Shown piece by piece: positions 1-5,499 of a stretch of 8,765 nt of DNA. The position numbers and the translations under genes were made by a program. The notes below the pieces were generated by a model, which ran no database searches, had not been told where the DNA came from, and saw only the letters and a list, made by a program, of their open reading frames with translations. Within the stretch, counting starts at the first letter, position 1. Each line of letters starts with the position of its first letter. The DNA lies in the NCBI GenBank assembly GCA_035626475.1, contig DASPNP010000055.1, positions 1 through 8,765 on the forward strand. The letters are read 5' to 3'. The DNA comes from DASPKT01 sp035626475. GTDB taxonomy: Bacteria > Pseudomonadota > Alphaproteobacteria > Azospirillales > Azospirillaceae.

Positions 1-522
<522 letters not shown>

Positions 523-547
523 TCCGGGTCGTCACGGGTACGGAACG

Positions 548-582
548 AAGGGCGGGGCCGCAGGGCTCCGCCCTTTTTCTTT
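548..582 (+). terminator. Rho-independent terminator of rpoD
   Basis: A 12-bp stem (AAGGGCGGGGCC, 548-559, with GGCTCCGCCCTT, 564-575; one G-U pair) closes a 4-nt loop. A T-rich tract (574-582) runs directly out of the 3' arm. It lies 25 bases after the rpoD stop. This is a textbook intrinsic terminator for the plus strand. The 5' arm does not begin with a clear A-tract, so minus-strand activity (for thyA) is less likely. Confidence 0.93.
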
Positions 583-610
583 GGGCCGTGCCGTCAGCCC
601 CACTCCCAAC

Positions 611-824
611 CGTCACCCCGGCGCAGGCCGGGGCCCAGGGGGTGCAGCGGGATACGCCGCATGCAGCATGCGTCTGGTTTGTAGGTCGCATGAAGGCGAA
701 GCCGCAATGCGACATTCCACGGCCGGGTCATGTCGCATTGCGCTTCGCTCCATGCGACCTACGGCCGGCTTCATTGATCTTGAATCGCTGCAACCCCTGG
801 CTCCCGGCCTGCGCCGGGATGACG
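611..824. repeat. Outer inverted repeat: two REP-like units in opposite orientation
   Basis: The 30-nt arm at 611-640 and the arm at 795-824 are reverse complements at 27 of 30 positions. Each arm is itself a small hairpin: CCCCGGC-GCAG-GCCGGGG at 616-633 and TCCCGGC-CTGC-GCCGGGA at 802-819. The wording (GTCACCCCGGCGCAGGCCGGGGCCCAGG) resembles dispersed intergenic palindromes common in alphaproteobacterial chromosomes. The two arms enclose a second, unrelated inverted repeat. The whole structure fills the gap between the convergent rpoD and thyA genes. Bases 523-853 contain no credible gene, only the rpoD terminator and these repeats. The repeats may help end transcription from either side, but that is inference. 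Copy number elsewhere cannot be seen from one window. Confidence 0.8.
681..762. repeat. Inner inverted repeat: second dispersed-repeat family nested inside the first
   Basis: The left arm (681-715, beginning GTAGGTCGCATGAAGGCGAA) and right arm (730-762, ending CTCCATGCGACCTAC) are near-perfect reverse complements, with two one-base length differences and a mismatch, around a 14-nt loop. The layout GTAGGTCG...GCGAAGC...AATGCGACA matches a widespread proteobacterial intergenic palindrome usually seen as GTAGGTCGGATTAGC...AATCCGACA. If transcribed, it would form a hairpin of about 33 bp. It lies wholly within the spacer of the outer repeat, so one element probably inserted into, or arose within, the other. 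No transposase is present, so any mobility would have to be supplied in trans. Confidence 0.82.
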
Positions 825-853
825 GGCAGAGGAAGAGGAGACGACAGCGAGGG

Positions 854-1753
854 TTACACCGCCACGTCGGCCTTGATGTGCGGGTGGGGGTCGTAGCCGG
901 TGATCTCGAAATCCTCGAAGCGGTAATCGAAGATCGAGGGCGGCTTGCGGTGGATGGTCAGCTTGGGGAAGGGGCGGGGCTCTCGGCGGAGCTGCTCCTC
1001 GGCCTGGGCGACGTGGTTGAGGTAGAGGTGGGTGTCGCCGCCCTGCCAGATCAGCTCGCCCGGCTCCAGGTCGCACTGCTGCGCCAGCATGTGGATCAGC
1101 AGGGCCGCCTCGCAGAGGTTCCAGGGCAGGCCCAGCAGCGTGTCGGCCGAGCGCTGGAACAGCAGGCCCGACAGCTTCCCGTCGGCGACGAAGTACTGGT
1201 AGGTCATGTGGCAGGGCGGCAGGGCCATGCGCTCCAGCTCGCCGACGTTCCAGCCGGTGAAGAGCAGGCGGCGGCTGGTGGGGTTCTCCCGGATGCCGCG
1301 CACAAGCTCGGCGATCTGGTCCACCGTGCGGCCGTCCTTGGTCTCCCAGCGGCGCCACTGCTTGCCGTAGACGGGGCCGAGGTCGCCCCATTTGGCGGCG
1401 AAGTCCTCGTCTTCCAGCACCCGCGCCTCGAAGGCGTCCTGGCCGATCTCCTCGCCCGTCTCGCGGCGGTAGCGCGCCAGCGGCCAGTCGGTCCAGATGC
1501 GCACCTTGTTGGCCAGCAGCGGCCGGATGCTGGTCTCGCCCGACAGAAACCAGAGCAGCTCGTGCACCGCCTGCCGATGAAAGATCTTCTTGGTGGTCAG
1601 GAGCGGGAAGCCCTGGGACAAGTCGAAGCGCATGGTCTCGCCGAACAGCGCCAGCGTGCCGACGCCGGTGCGGTCGGTGCGCCTAGCGCCCCGGTCGATC
1701 AGCCGCCGCAGCAGGTCGAGATACTGGTGCTCCGGATGGCGCGCGTCGCTCAT
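854..1753 (-). CDS. thyA: Thymidylate synthase ThyA
   Basis: ThyA is a cytosolic enzyme that methylates dUMP to dTMP using 5,10-methylenetetrahydrofolate, releasing dihydrofolate, which FolA recycles. The protein has 299 residues. Family signatures in order are: RTDRTGVGT (26-34), which contributes to phosphate binding; HELLWFLSG (64-72); the active-site ALPPCHMTYQYFV with nucleophile Cys181; FQRSADTLLGLPWNL (199-213), the dUMP/folate pocket; and DTHLYLNH (240-247). It is about 35 residues longer than E. coli ThyA (264), the extra lying around residues 86-122, an insertion seen in one branch of the family. The start is placed at 1751-1753 because AGGAGGG lies 4-5 bases upstream and MSDARHPEHQYL is a natural N-terminus; an upstream in-frame ATG would add eight residues and lacks this site. 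The DUF6356 gene lies 81 bases upstream on the same strand with no terminator between, so an operon is likely. Confidence 0.97.
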   Translation of the reverse strand: MSDARHPEHQYLDLLRRLIDRGARRTDRTGVGTLALFGETMRFDLSQGFPLLTTKKIFHRQAVHELLWFLSGETSIRPLLANKVRIWTDWPLARYRRETGEEIGQDAFEARVLEDEDFAAKWGDLGPVYGKQWRRWETKDGRTVDQIAELVRGIRENPTSRRLLFTGWNVGELERMALPPCHMTYQYFVADGKLSGLLFQRSADTLLGLPWNLCEAALLIHMLAQQCDLEPGELIWQGGDTHLYLNHVAQAEEQLRREPRPFPKLTIHRKPPSIFDYRFEDFEITGYDPHPHIKADVAV

Positions 1754-1834
1754 GGTCCCTCCTATGCCCTGGCCCATGGATGCCCCGGCGGGAGGGGAAC
1801 GCGCAAGGGGGTCTTCAGGCCAGGGGAGGGCGTG

Positions 1835-2092
1835 TCAGATGGACCAGCCCATATAGCTGTCCGCGGCCGGGGCCTTGGCATCGGCGCCGTGGACGCGGCG
1901 GCTCAGCCGGTCGTGCAGCTCGCGCACCATACGGCTGCCGGTGCGCTCGAACAGGCAGGGGATCAGGGCATGGACCAGGCAGGCCAGCCCGGCCGCGACC
2001 AGGCGCAGCCCGAAGCCGCCGGCGACCGCCATGTGCTGGCCGTAGGTTTCGTTCACCGACTCCGGATGCTCGAGGAAAACCCGCCTGATCAT
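1835..2092 (-). CDS. DUF6356 family small protein, probably membrane-associated
   Basis: This 85-residue protein has the DUF6356 pattern: an N-terminal FLEHPESVNETYGQHMAVAG (about residues 6-25), then a hydrophobic stretch LRLVAAGLACLVHALIPCLF (29-48) followed by an ERTGSRMVRELHDRL amphipathic segment. The hydrophobic stretch may be a single membrane helix or a buried helix. The biochemical function of the family is unknown. The ATG is preceded by GGAGG about six bases upstream. The gene reads toward thyA, 81 bases away, and from my knowledge of related genomes DUF6356 genes recur beside thyA. That suggests a shared transcript and possibly a linked role, though none is established. The tail after residue 66 is variable and low in complexity. 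A longer overlapping frame in another phase was judged a shadow. Confidence 0.85.
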   Translation of the reverse strand: MIRRVFLEHPESVNETYGQHMAVAGGFGLRLVAAGLACLVHALIPCLFERTGSRMVRELHDRLSRRVHGADAKAPAADSYMGWSI

Positions 2093-2224
2093 GCCCGCCT
2101 CCGCCCTTGATGCCCGCCGACATGATAACGCCCGGCGGGGGAATGGGTGTTCCTTCTCGGCTATGATTTACCATAACCCTAGCATAGGATTTCTCCGTAC
2201 GAATTCAGAAGGGAATGAGGTTCC
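2093..2224. promoter_or_regulatory. Divergent promoter region between DUF6356-thyA and the DecR-like regulator
   Basis: The 132 bases between two divergent starts must hold both promoters. Two parts stand out. A 7-bp inverted repeat, CCCGCCG (2113-2119) with CGGCGGG (2133-2139), lies in the DUF6356 leader. An AT-rich block (2161-2210) has small inverted repeats: TATG-atttac-CATA (2162-2175) and CCTA-gca-TAGG (2178-2188). Lrp/AsnC proteins often bind AT-rich imperfect palindromes upstream of their own gene, so this block is a plausible autoregulatory site. I could not fix a -35/-10 pair with good spacing in either direction. The regulator's ribosome site is the GAGG ending at 2220, four bases before its ATG. 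Confidence 0.45.
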
Positions 2225-2683
2225 ATGGATGCCGTCGACCGCCGAATCCTGAAGATCCTGCAGGAGGACTGCACCCTGCCGGTGGCCGACATCGCCGCGC
2301 GGGTCGGCCTGTCCGCCACCCCCTGCTGGCGCCGCATCCAGAAGCTGGAGGCGGACGGGGTGATCCGGGCGCGGGTGGCGCTGGTCGACCCGGCGAAGGT
2401 GAATGTCGGCCAGACGGTCTTCGTCGCCGTGCGCACCAACCAGCACAGTGCCGAGTGGATGGAGCGCTTCTCCGACGCGGTGGCGCGCATTCCCGAGGTG
2501 GTGGAGTTCTACCGGCTGGCCGGGACGGTCGATTACCTGCTGCGCATCGTCGTGCCCGACATCGCCGCCTATGACGCCGTGTACAAGCGCCTGGTCGCCA
2601 TGGTGCCGCTCTACGACGTCAGCTCCATGATCGCCATGGAGCGGATGAAGTACACCACCGCGCTGCCGGTTGATTACGCCTGA
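2225..2683 (+). CDS. Lrp/AsnC family transcriptional regulator, DecR/CyuR-like
   Basis: This 152-residue DNA-binding protein has the standard two-domain layout. An N-terminal helix-turn-helix covers roughly residues 1-50 (VDRRILKILQEDCTLPVADIA, then GLSATPCWRRIQKLEADGVI). A C-terminal RAM/AsnC ligand-binding domain follows (PEVVEFYRLAGTVDYLLRI, about 90-108). Several phrases match E. coli DecR/CyuR as I remember it: QxDCTL, TPCWxRxxxLE, HSxEW, YDxxYKRLV, and a C-terminal MExxKYTTxLP. Cys16 and Cys34 fall in the matching places. DecR/CyuR senses cysteine and activates cysteine desulfidation genes; no such target gene is nearby, so the ligand here is inferred only. The gene is divergent from DUF6356-thyA and ends about 30 bases before the ssrA promoter. 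Lrp family membership is certain; the subfamily is likely. Confidence 0.92.
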   Translation: MDAVDRRILKILQEDCTLPVADIAARVGLSATPCWRRIQKLEADGVIRARVALVDPAKVNVGQTVFVAVRTNQHSAEWMERFSDAVARIPEVVEFYRLAGTVDYLLRIVVPDIAAYDAVYKRLVAMVPLYDVSSMIAMERMKYTTALPVDYA

Positions 2684-2711
2684 GGGGAGGGCGGGGGTGC
2701 CGCCAAACCCC

Positions 2712-2740
2712 TTTAACCGCGCGCCGGGAGTCCCTATATT
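2712..2740 (+). promoter_or_regulatory. Sigma-70 promoter of ssrA
   Basis: TTTAAC (2712-2717) and TATATT (2735-2740) are separated by exactly 17 bases, close to consensus. Transcription would start around 2746-2747. That is the first base of a perfect GTCGGG-TTCG-CCCGAC hairpin at the front of the tmRNA precursor. A strong constitutive promoter is expected for this abundant RNA. Confidence 0.75.
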
Positions 2741-2746
2741 GGGAGG

Positions 2747-3040
2747 GTCGGGTTCGCCCGACTATGGCGATAAACGTTGTACGGAATAAGCGTTGTGGAC
2801 CCGGGGGCGGTACCCGGCGCCTCCACCAAACCCCGCTCCGGAACCCCTGAAAAGGGACAGGCCGGCCGGGATCATGGGGGCGAATCAGGATCGACACGCG
2901 TGGTAAAGGTACTGCTTTCGCTCGGCATGGTTCCGCCGTTATCGGGCCGTTTCATAGGTGCCAACGATAATCAGGCGCCTGCTCTTCGCATGGCTGCCTA
3001 ATACCCTCAACGGGGTATTGGTAGTTAGCTAAGAACGCGG
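2747..3040 (+). ncRNA. ssrA: Two-piece (circularly permuted) transfer-messenger RNA, alpha type
   Basis: tmRNA rescues stalled ribosomes by acting first as tRNA-Ala and then as a short message for a degradation tag. The gene is permuted: the acceptor (3') half comes first and the coding (5') half second. The acceptor half ends at 2828 with CGCCTCC-A-CCA. It has a T stem CCGGG/CCCGG (2801-2805/2813-2817) around a 7-nt loop, GGCGGTA, which is not the usual TTCGANT. The coding half begins at 2876 with GGGGGCG, pairing with 2818-2824 to form a 7-bp acceptor stem. The third pair is G2878-U2822, the alanine identity element. ACACGC (2894-2899) can pair with GCGT(T)GT (2790-2796), joining the halves. 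Bases 2829-2875 would be excised. The tag frame (2960-3001) is followed by a 7-bp hairpin (3000-3019). The outer ends are estimates. Confidence 0.95.
2960..3001 (+). other. tmRNA proteolysis-tag reading frame
   Basis: The frame opens with a GCC resume codon and encodes ANDNQAPALRMAA before TAA at 2999-3001. The start ANDN is shared with Caulobacter-type tags and the end is the Ala-Ala read by ClpX. By the known mechanism, one alanine from the charged tmRNA precedes these 13 residues. The third residue from the end is Met, where Leu or Val is more usual. Confidence 0.95.
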
Positions 3041-3043
3041 TTC

Positions 3044-3106
3044 GGGGGGGCGCCGGGCAACAGAAGCCCCCCCACTGACTTCCCAAGGCCCCCGCCAGAC
3101 GGGGCC
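3044..3106 (+). terminator. Two GC hairpins between ssrA and sspB; the first may end tmRNA transcription
   Basis: The first hairpin pairs GGGGGGGC (3044-3051) with GCCCCCCC (3066-3073) around 14 bases. The second pairs GGCCCC (3087-3092) with GGGGCC (3101-3106) around 8 bases and lies in the sspB leader. Neither is followed by a T-run, so the first is not a classical intrinsic terminator. It could instead be a processing or pausing signal or a 3'-stabilising structure. No good separate sspB promoter was found, so readthrough from ssrA into sspB is possible. Confidence 0.45.
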
Positions 3107-3130
3107 ACGAACACCGGAGTGCGCGCCGAC

Positions 3131-3625
3131 ATGTCCAGGGACCAGCTTCGCTACGACAAGATGGTCGAGGCCGCCCTGCGCGGTGTCGTGCGCGAGGCCC
3201 TGACCGAGGTCGCCCAGCGGGGACTGCCCGGCGAGCATCACTTCTACATCTCCTTCCGCACCGCCTTCCCCGGCGTCCGCATCCCGGACTTCCTGAAGGC
3301 GCAGTATCCGGCGGAGATGACCATCGTCCTCCAGTACCAGTTCTACGGGCTGGAGGTGACGGACAGCCAGTTCCAGGTGACGCTGAGCTTCAACGGCTCG
3401 CATGAGCGGCTGGTGATCCCGCTGGCCGCCATCACCACCTTCGCCGACCCCTCCGTGAACTTCGCCCTGCAGTTCCAGCCCGTGTCGCTGGACGACGAGG
3501 ACGAGGAGGAGGAGACGCAGGAGGCCGCCGAGGCGCCCGAGCCCGAGACGGCCGAGGCCGCCGGCGGGGACGAGGGGCCGAAGACCGGCACCGTCGTCGC
3601 CCTGGACGCCTTCCGCAAGAAGTAA
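3131..3625 (+). CDS. sspB: SspB-type ClpXP adaptor (alpha family)
   Basis: SspB binds the ssrA tag and tethers tagged proteins to ClpX, speeding their degradation by ClpXP. The 164-residue protein has the alphaproteobacterial SspB pattern. The folded tag-binding domain spans roughly residues 3-118 (YDKMVEAALRGVVREAL, GEHHFYISFRTAFPGVRIPDFLKAQYP, EMTIVLQYQFYGL, FAxPSVxFALQF). It is followed by a flexible acidic Glu/Ala/Pro linker (about 119-151). The C-terminal TGTVVALDAFRKK (152-164) is the expected ClpX-binding tail. I chose ATG 3131 because GGAG (3116-3119) sits 11 bases before it; a GTG at 3119 would overlap that site. The gene lies directly after ssrA, the RNA that makes its substrate tag. 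The next gene begins 7 bases after its stop, suggesting an operon. Confidence 0.95.
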   Translation: MSRDQLRYDKMVEAALRGVVREALTEVAQRGLPGEHHFYISFRTAFPGVRIPDFLKAQYPAEMTIVLQYQFYGLEVTDSQFQVTLSFNGSHERLVIPLAAITTFADPSVNFALQFQPVSLDDEDEEEETQEAAEAPEPETAEAAGGDEGPKTGTVVALDAFRKK

Positions 3626-3632
3626 GCACCCC

Positions 3633-4010
3633 TTGGCCGCCTCGCGCGACTATGCCGACCATGTCGCCGAGCTGCTGGCCCCGCTGGCGGGGCTGAATGG
3701 CGAGGTGAAGTGCCGCGCCATGTTCGGCGGCTGGTCGCTGTCCATCGACGGCGCCACCTTCGCGCTGATCGCCCAGGACGTGCTCTACCTCAAGGCCGAC
3801 GACGTGAACCGCCCGGCTTTCGAGGTGGCGGGCCTCAAGCCCTTCGTCCCCTTCGCGGACGAGCCGGCCAAGACCATGTCCTACTATCCCCCGCCCGAGA
3901 CCGCCTTCGACGAGCCGGACGAGCTTCTCGCCTGGGCGCGCGGGGCGTATGAGGCGGCGCTGCGGGCCAAGGCGAAGAAGAAGCCGAAGAAGGCCAAGAG
4001 CCCGGTCTGA
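3633..4010 (+). CDS. TfoX/Sxy N-terminal-domain protein, TTG start
   Basis: The 125-residue protein consists of a TfoX N-terminal domain. Its signature is VKCRAMFGGWSLSIDGATFALI (25-46), then DVLYLKADDVNRPAFE (49-64) and the SYYPPPE segment (83-89). The tail is very basic (residues 112-123, mostly Lys). TfoX/Sxy in gammaproteobacteria activates competence genes with CRP and has a second, C-terminal domain, absent here. Stand-alone N-domain proteins like this are common in alphaproteobacteria and have no settled role, so I do not call it a competence regulator. The start is TTG 3633-3635: no ATG or GTG occurs in frame before the conserved region, and related proteins begin with the same SRDYxDHV wording. 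There is no strong ribosome site, and the sspB stop is only 7 bases upstream, so translation is probably coupled to sspB. Confidence 0.88.
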   Translation: MAASRDYADHVAELLAPLAGLNGEVKCRAMFGGWSLSIDGATFALIAQDVLYLKADDVNRPAFEVAGLKPFVPFADEPAKTMSYYPPPETAFDEPDELLAWARGAYEAALRAKAKKKPKKAKSPV

Positions 4011-4122
4011 GCCGTGCACCCGGGCCAGATGGTCCCGTGCCTCCCCTTTCCGTGCCGGATGTCACGCCCGCCTGTTGGCGGATACGTGCATCCTGGGCCG
4101 GAGGCTCGGCGGGAGCGGGAAA

Positions 4123-4776
4123 ATGGACAGCACGATCCCTGTGCGGCTGGCGGCGGTCAGCGGCGCACTCGGCGCAACGGCGATGGTGATCGCGGGCATC
4201 GCCACCTCGATGGAGGCGCCCCCTCCCATGGTGACGTTCGAAAGCATCACCATCTGGCATCGGGACTGGCCGAGGGAGGAACCGGCGCCGCTTCCGTCCC
4301 GTGCGCTCCCGGCCGGTGCCGTTTCCGGCCTGACCTTCCGCTCATTTCCGGTAGGAGCGCCGTCCGGCGAGGCGCGTCTGCTGCGGGGCGCCGGCTTCGT
4401 CACCGAGGCGCTGCCCGCGACTTGTACGACAACGTTGTGCCAGGGCGCCTATGTGCACGAGGCGGAGGGGTGGTTCCTGGCTCCGGCGACCACGAGATAC
4501 AGTTTCCTGGCCATGTTCGCCGGGCGGAGCTGGGGCGGGGTGCGGGATTTCCCCGCCCGGTGCGACTCCTCCGTCGAGATGGACGGCGAGAAGCATGGAA
4601 CGTTTCTGCTGGGCAAGGGCGCCCACCGAATCCGGTGGCGGACCGTCTGCGCCGGCGGCGGCGGCGTGCCCGTCCAACTGCACATCTCCCGATGGGGCGA
4701 GGGGGACGGGCCGGCACGGACGTTGGATCCCGACCGGCACCTCTTCACCATGCCTTTGCCGCGAGGGGAGCGATGA
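4123..4776 (+). CDS. Uncharacterised membrane-anchored or secreted four-cysteine protein, first paralogue
   Basis: I do not recognise a named family. The 217-residue protein has a short N-terminus (MDSTIPVR), one hydrophobic segment (about 9-30) that could be an uncleaved signal anchor or a signal peptide, and then an extracytoplasmic domain. Its only cysteines are 101, 106, 147 and 176. The central part, EGWFLAPATTRYSF (115-128), then VEMDG (151-155) and LLGKGAHRIRWR (162-173), follows the order of a PA14-like beta domain; this is only a resemblance. It aligns with the next gene through LPAxAVxGL, Cx4CxGAxxHEAxGW, GxxRIxWRxxC and GPxRTLxPxRxLF. The ATG has GGGAG seven bases upstream. An in-frame extension back to 3949 is arginine-rich, lies mostly over the previous gene and was rejected. 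The stop overlaps the next start as ATGA, so the pair is translationally coupled. Confidence 0.82.
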   Translation: MDSTIPVRLAAVSGALGATAMVIAGIATSMEAPPPMVTFESITIWHRDWPREEPAPLPSRALPAGAVSGLTFRSFPVGAPSGEARLLRGAGFVTEALPATCTTTLCQGAYVHEAEGWFLAPATTRYSFLAMFAGRSWGGVRDFPARCDSSVEMDGEKHGTFLLGKGAHRIRWRTVCAGGGGVPVQLHISRWGEGDGPARTLDPDRHLFTMPLPRGER

Positions 4777-5492
4777 CCGGGCGGTTTCCGCTTGGGGTGT
4801 GGCTGCATCTCCTGGCCCTGGCGGGTGCTGCCTTGGCGTCCTCCCTGCTGGCGTCAGGGGGGTACCTGATCCAGCAATACGCATCCGCAGGCCCCCATCC
4901 CCCCTTCTACGGCGTGATCATCTACGACCGCTTTTACGACGATGGCGGGACCTGGGTCTGGAAGCCGGACCTGCCCGCCCTGCCGGCATCAGCCGTTCCC
5001 GGGCTGTCGGTCGAGACCATCCGTCCCGGTGCCGCAGGCAGGGGCGGGCGGTTGCCGGCCGTCATGATGGGCGACGGCGCCATTCCGATCACGGCGCCGG
5101 GTTGCTCGGGAGCTCCCTGCACGGGTGCCACCCTCCACGAGGCGACGGGCTGGCTGGTGGTCGGGCGGGAAGGCCCCTACCACTTCGACATGCTGCTCGA
5201 TCCCCCCGCGCCTGTCCGGTGCGCGGCGGAGGTCCGGTTCGGCAACCACCGCGACCGGACCGCCCGGCGCGGCCTGACGGCCATATCGGTTGGGCCTCCC
5301 GTCCATTCGCTGCCGGAAAGGAGCGTCGAGGCCGGTGGGGCCCTGCTGCAGACCGGCGTGTACCGCATCGCTTGGCGCTTCGCCTGCGTCGGCCGGCATC
5401 CCGACAGGGTTTGGCCGAGGATGGCCCGCGGAGAAGGGCCTTACCGCACGCTCCTCCCCGGCCGCGACCTCTTCTCCGACCCGCCCTCCTGA
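4773..5492 (+). CDS. Uncharacterised membrane-anchored or secreted four-cysteine protein, second paralogue
   Basis: This 239-residue protein is a diverged relative of its upstream neighbour and has no family name that I know. Residues 9-32 (VWLHLLALAGAALASSLLASGGYL) are a strong hydrophobic segment, so the rest probably lies outside the cytoplasm. Its only cysteines, 111, 116, 150 and 205, fall at the positions equivalent to those of the first paralogue. Shared blocks are LPASAVPGL (70-78), Cx4CxGAxLHEAxGW (111-127), GVYRIAWRFAC (195-205) and EGPYRTLLPGRDLF (221-234). Between the third and fourth cysteine it is about 26 residues longer than the partner. The start is the ATG inside the ATGA overlap with the previous stop; longer in-frame versions extend back through the neighbouring gene and lack family features. 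It ends seven bases before the stop of a convergent gene. Confidence 0.82.
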   Translation: MTGRFPLGVWLHLLALAGAALASSLLASGGYLIQQYASAGPHPPFYGVIIYDRFYDDGGTWVWKPDLPALPASAVPGLSVETIRPGAAGRGGRLPAVMMGDGAIPITAPGCSGAPCTGATLHEATGWLVVGREGPYHFDMLLDPPAPVRCAAEVRFGNHRDRTARRGLTAISVGPPVHSLPERSVEAGGALLQTGVYRIAWRFACVGRHPDRVWPRMARGEGPYRTLLPGRDLFSDPPS

Positions 5493-5499
5493 TGCCTGT

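Noticed and set aside
611..824. CRISPR array
   Set aside because: The repeats are two inverted pairs of different families, not regularly spaced direct repeats, and no cas gene is present.
581..2110. A 509-codon plus-strand open frame opposite thyA and DUF6356
   Set aside because: It is the antisense of a confident thyA gene, runs through the dispersed repeats, and its sequence has no family features. Long antisense frames are routine at this GC content.
2225..2683. Naming the first Lrp protein decR/cyuR outright
   Set aside because: Several phrases match from memory, but no cyuPA-type target is nearby and no alignment could be run.
2777..3001. A 74-codon open frame across the tmRNA
   Set aside because: It passes through the tmRNA acceptor and coding pieces; only the last 13 codons are a real reading frame, as the tag.
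3119..3130. GTG start for sspB four codons upstream
   Set aside because: The GTG overlaps the GGAG that serves ATG 3131, and family members begin near MSxDxLRYDxM.
3949..4122. N-terminal extension of the first four-cysteine protein
   Set aside because: The added 58 residues are arginine-rich, overlap the tfoX-domain gene and have no ribosome site. ATG 4123 has a good GGGAG and starts directly before the hydrophobic segment.
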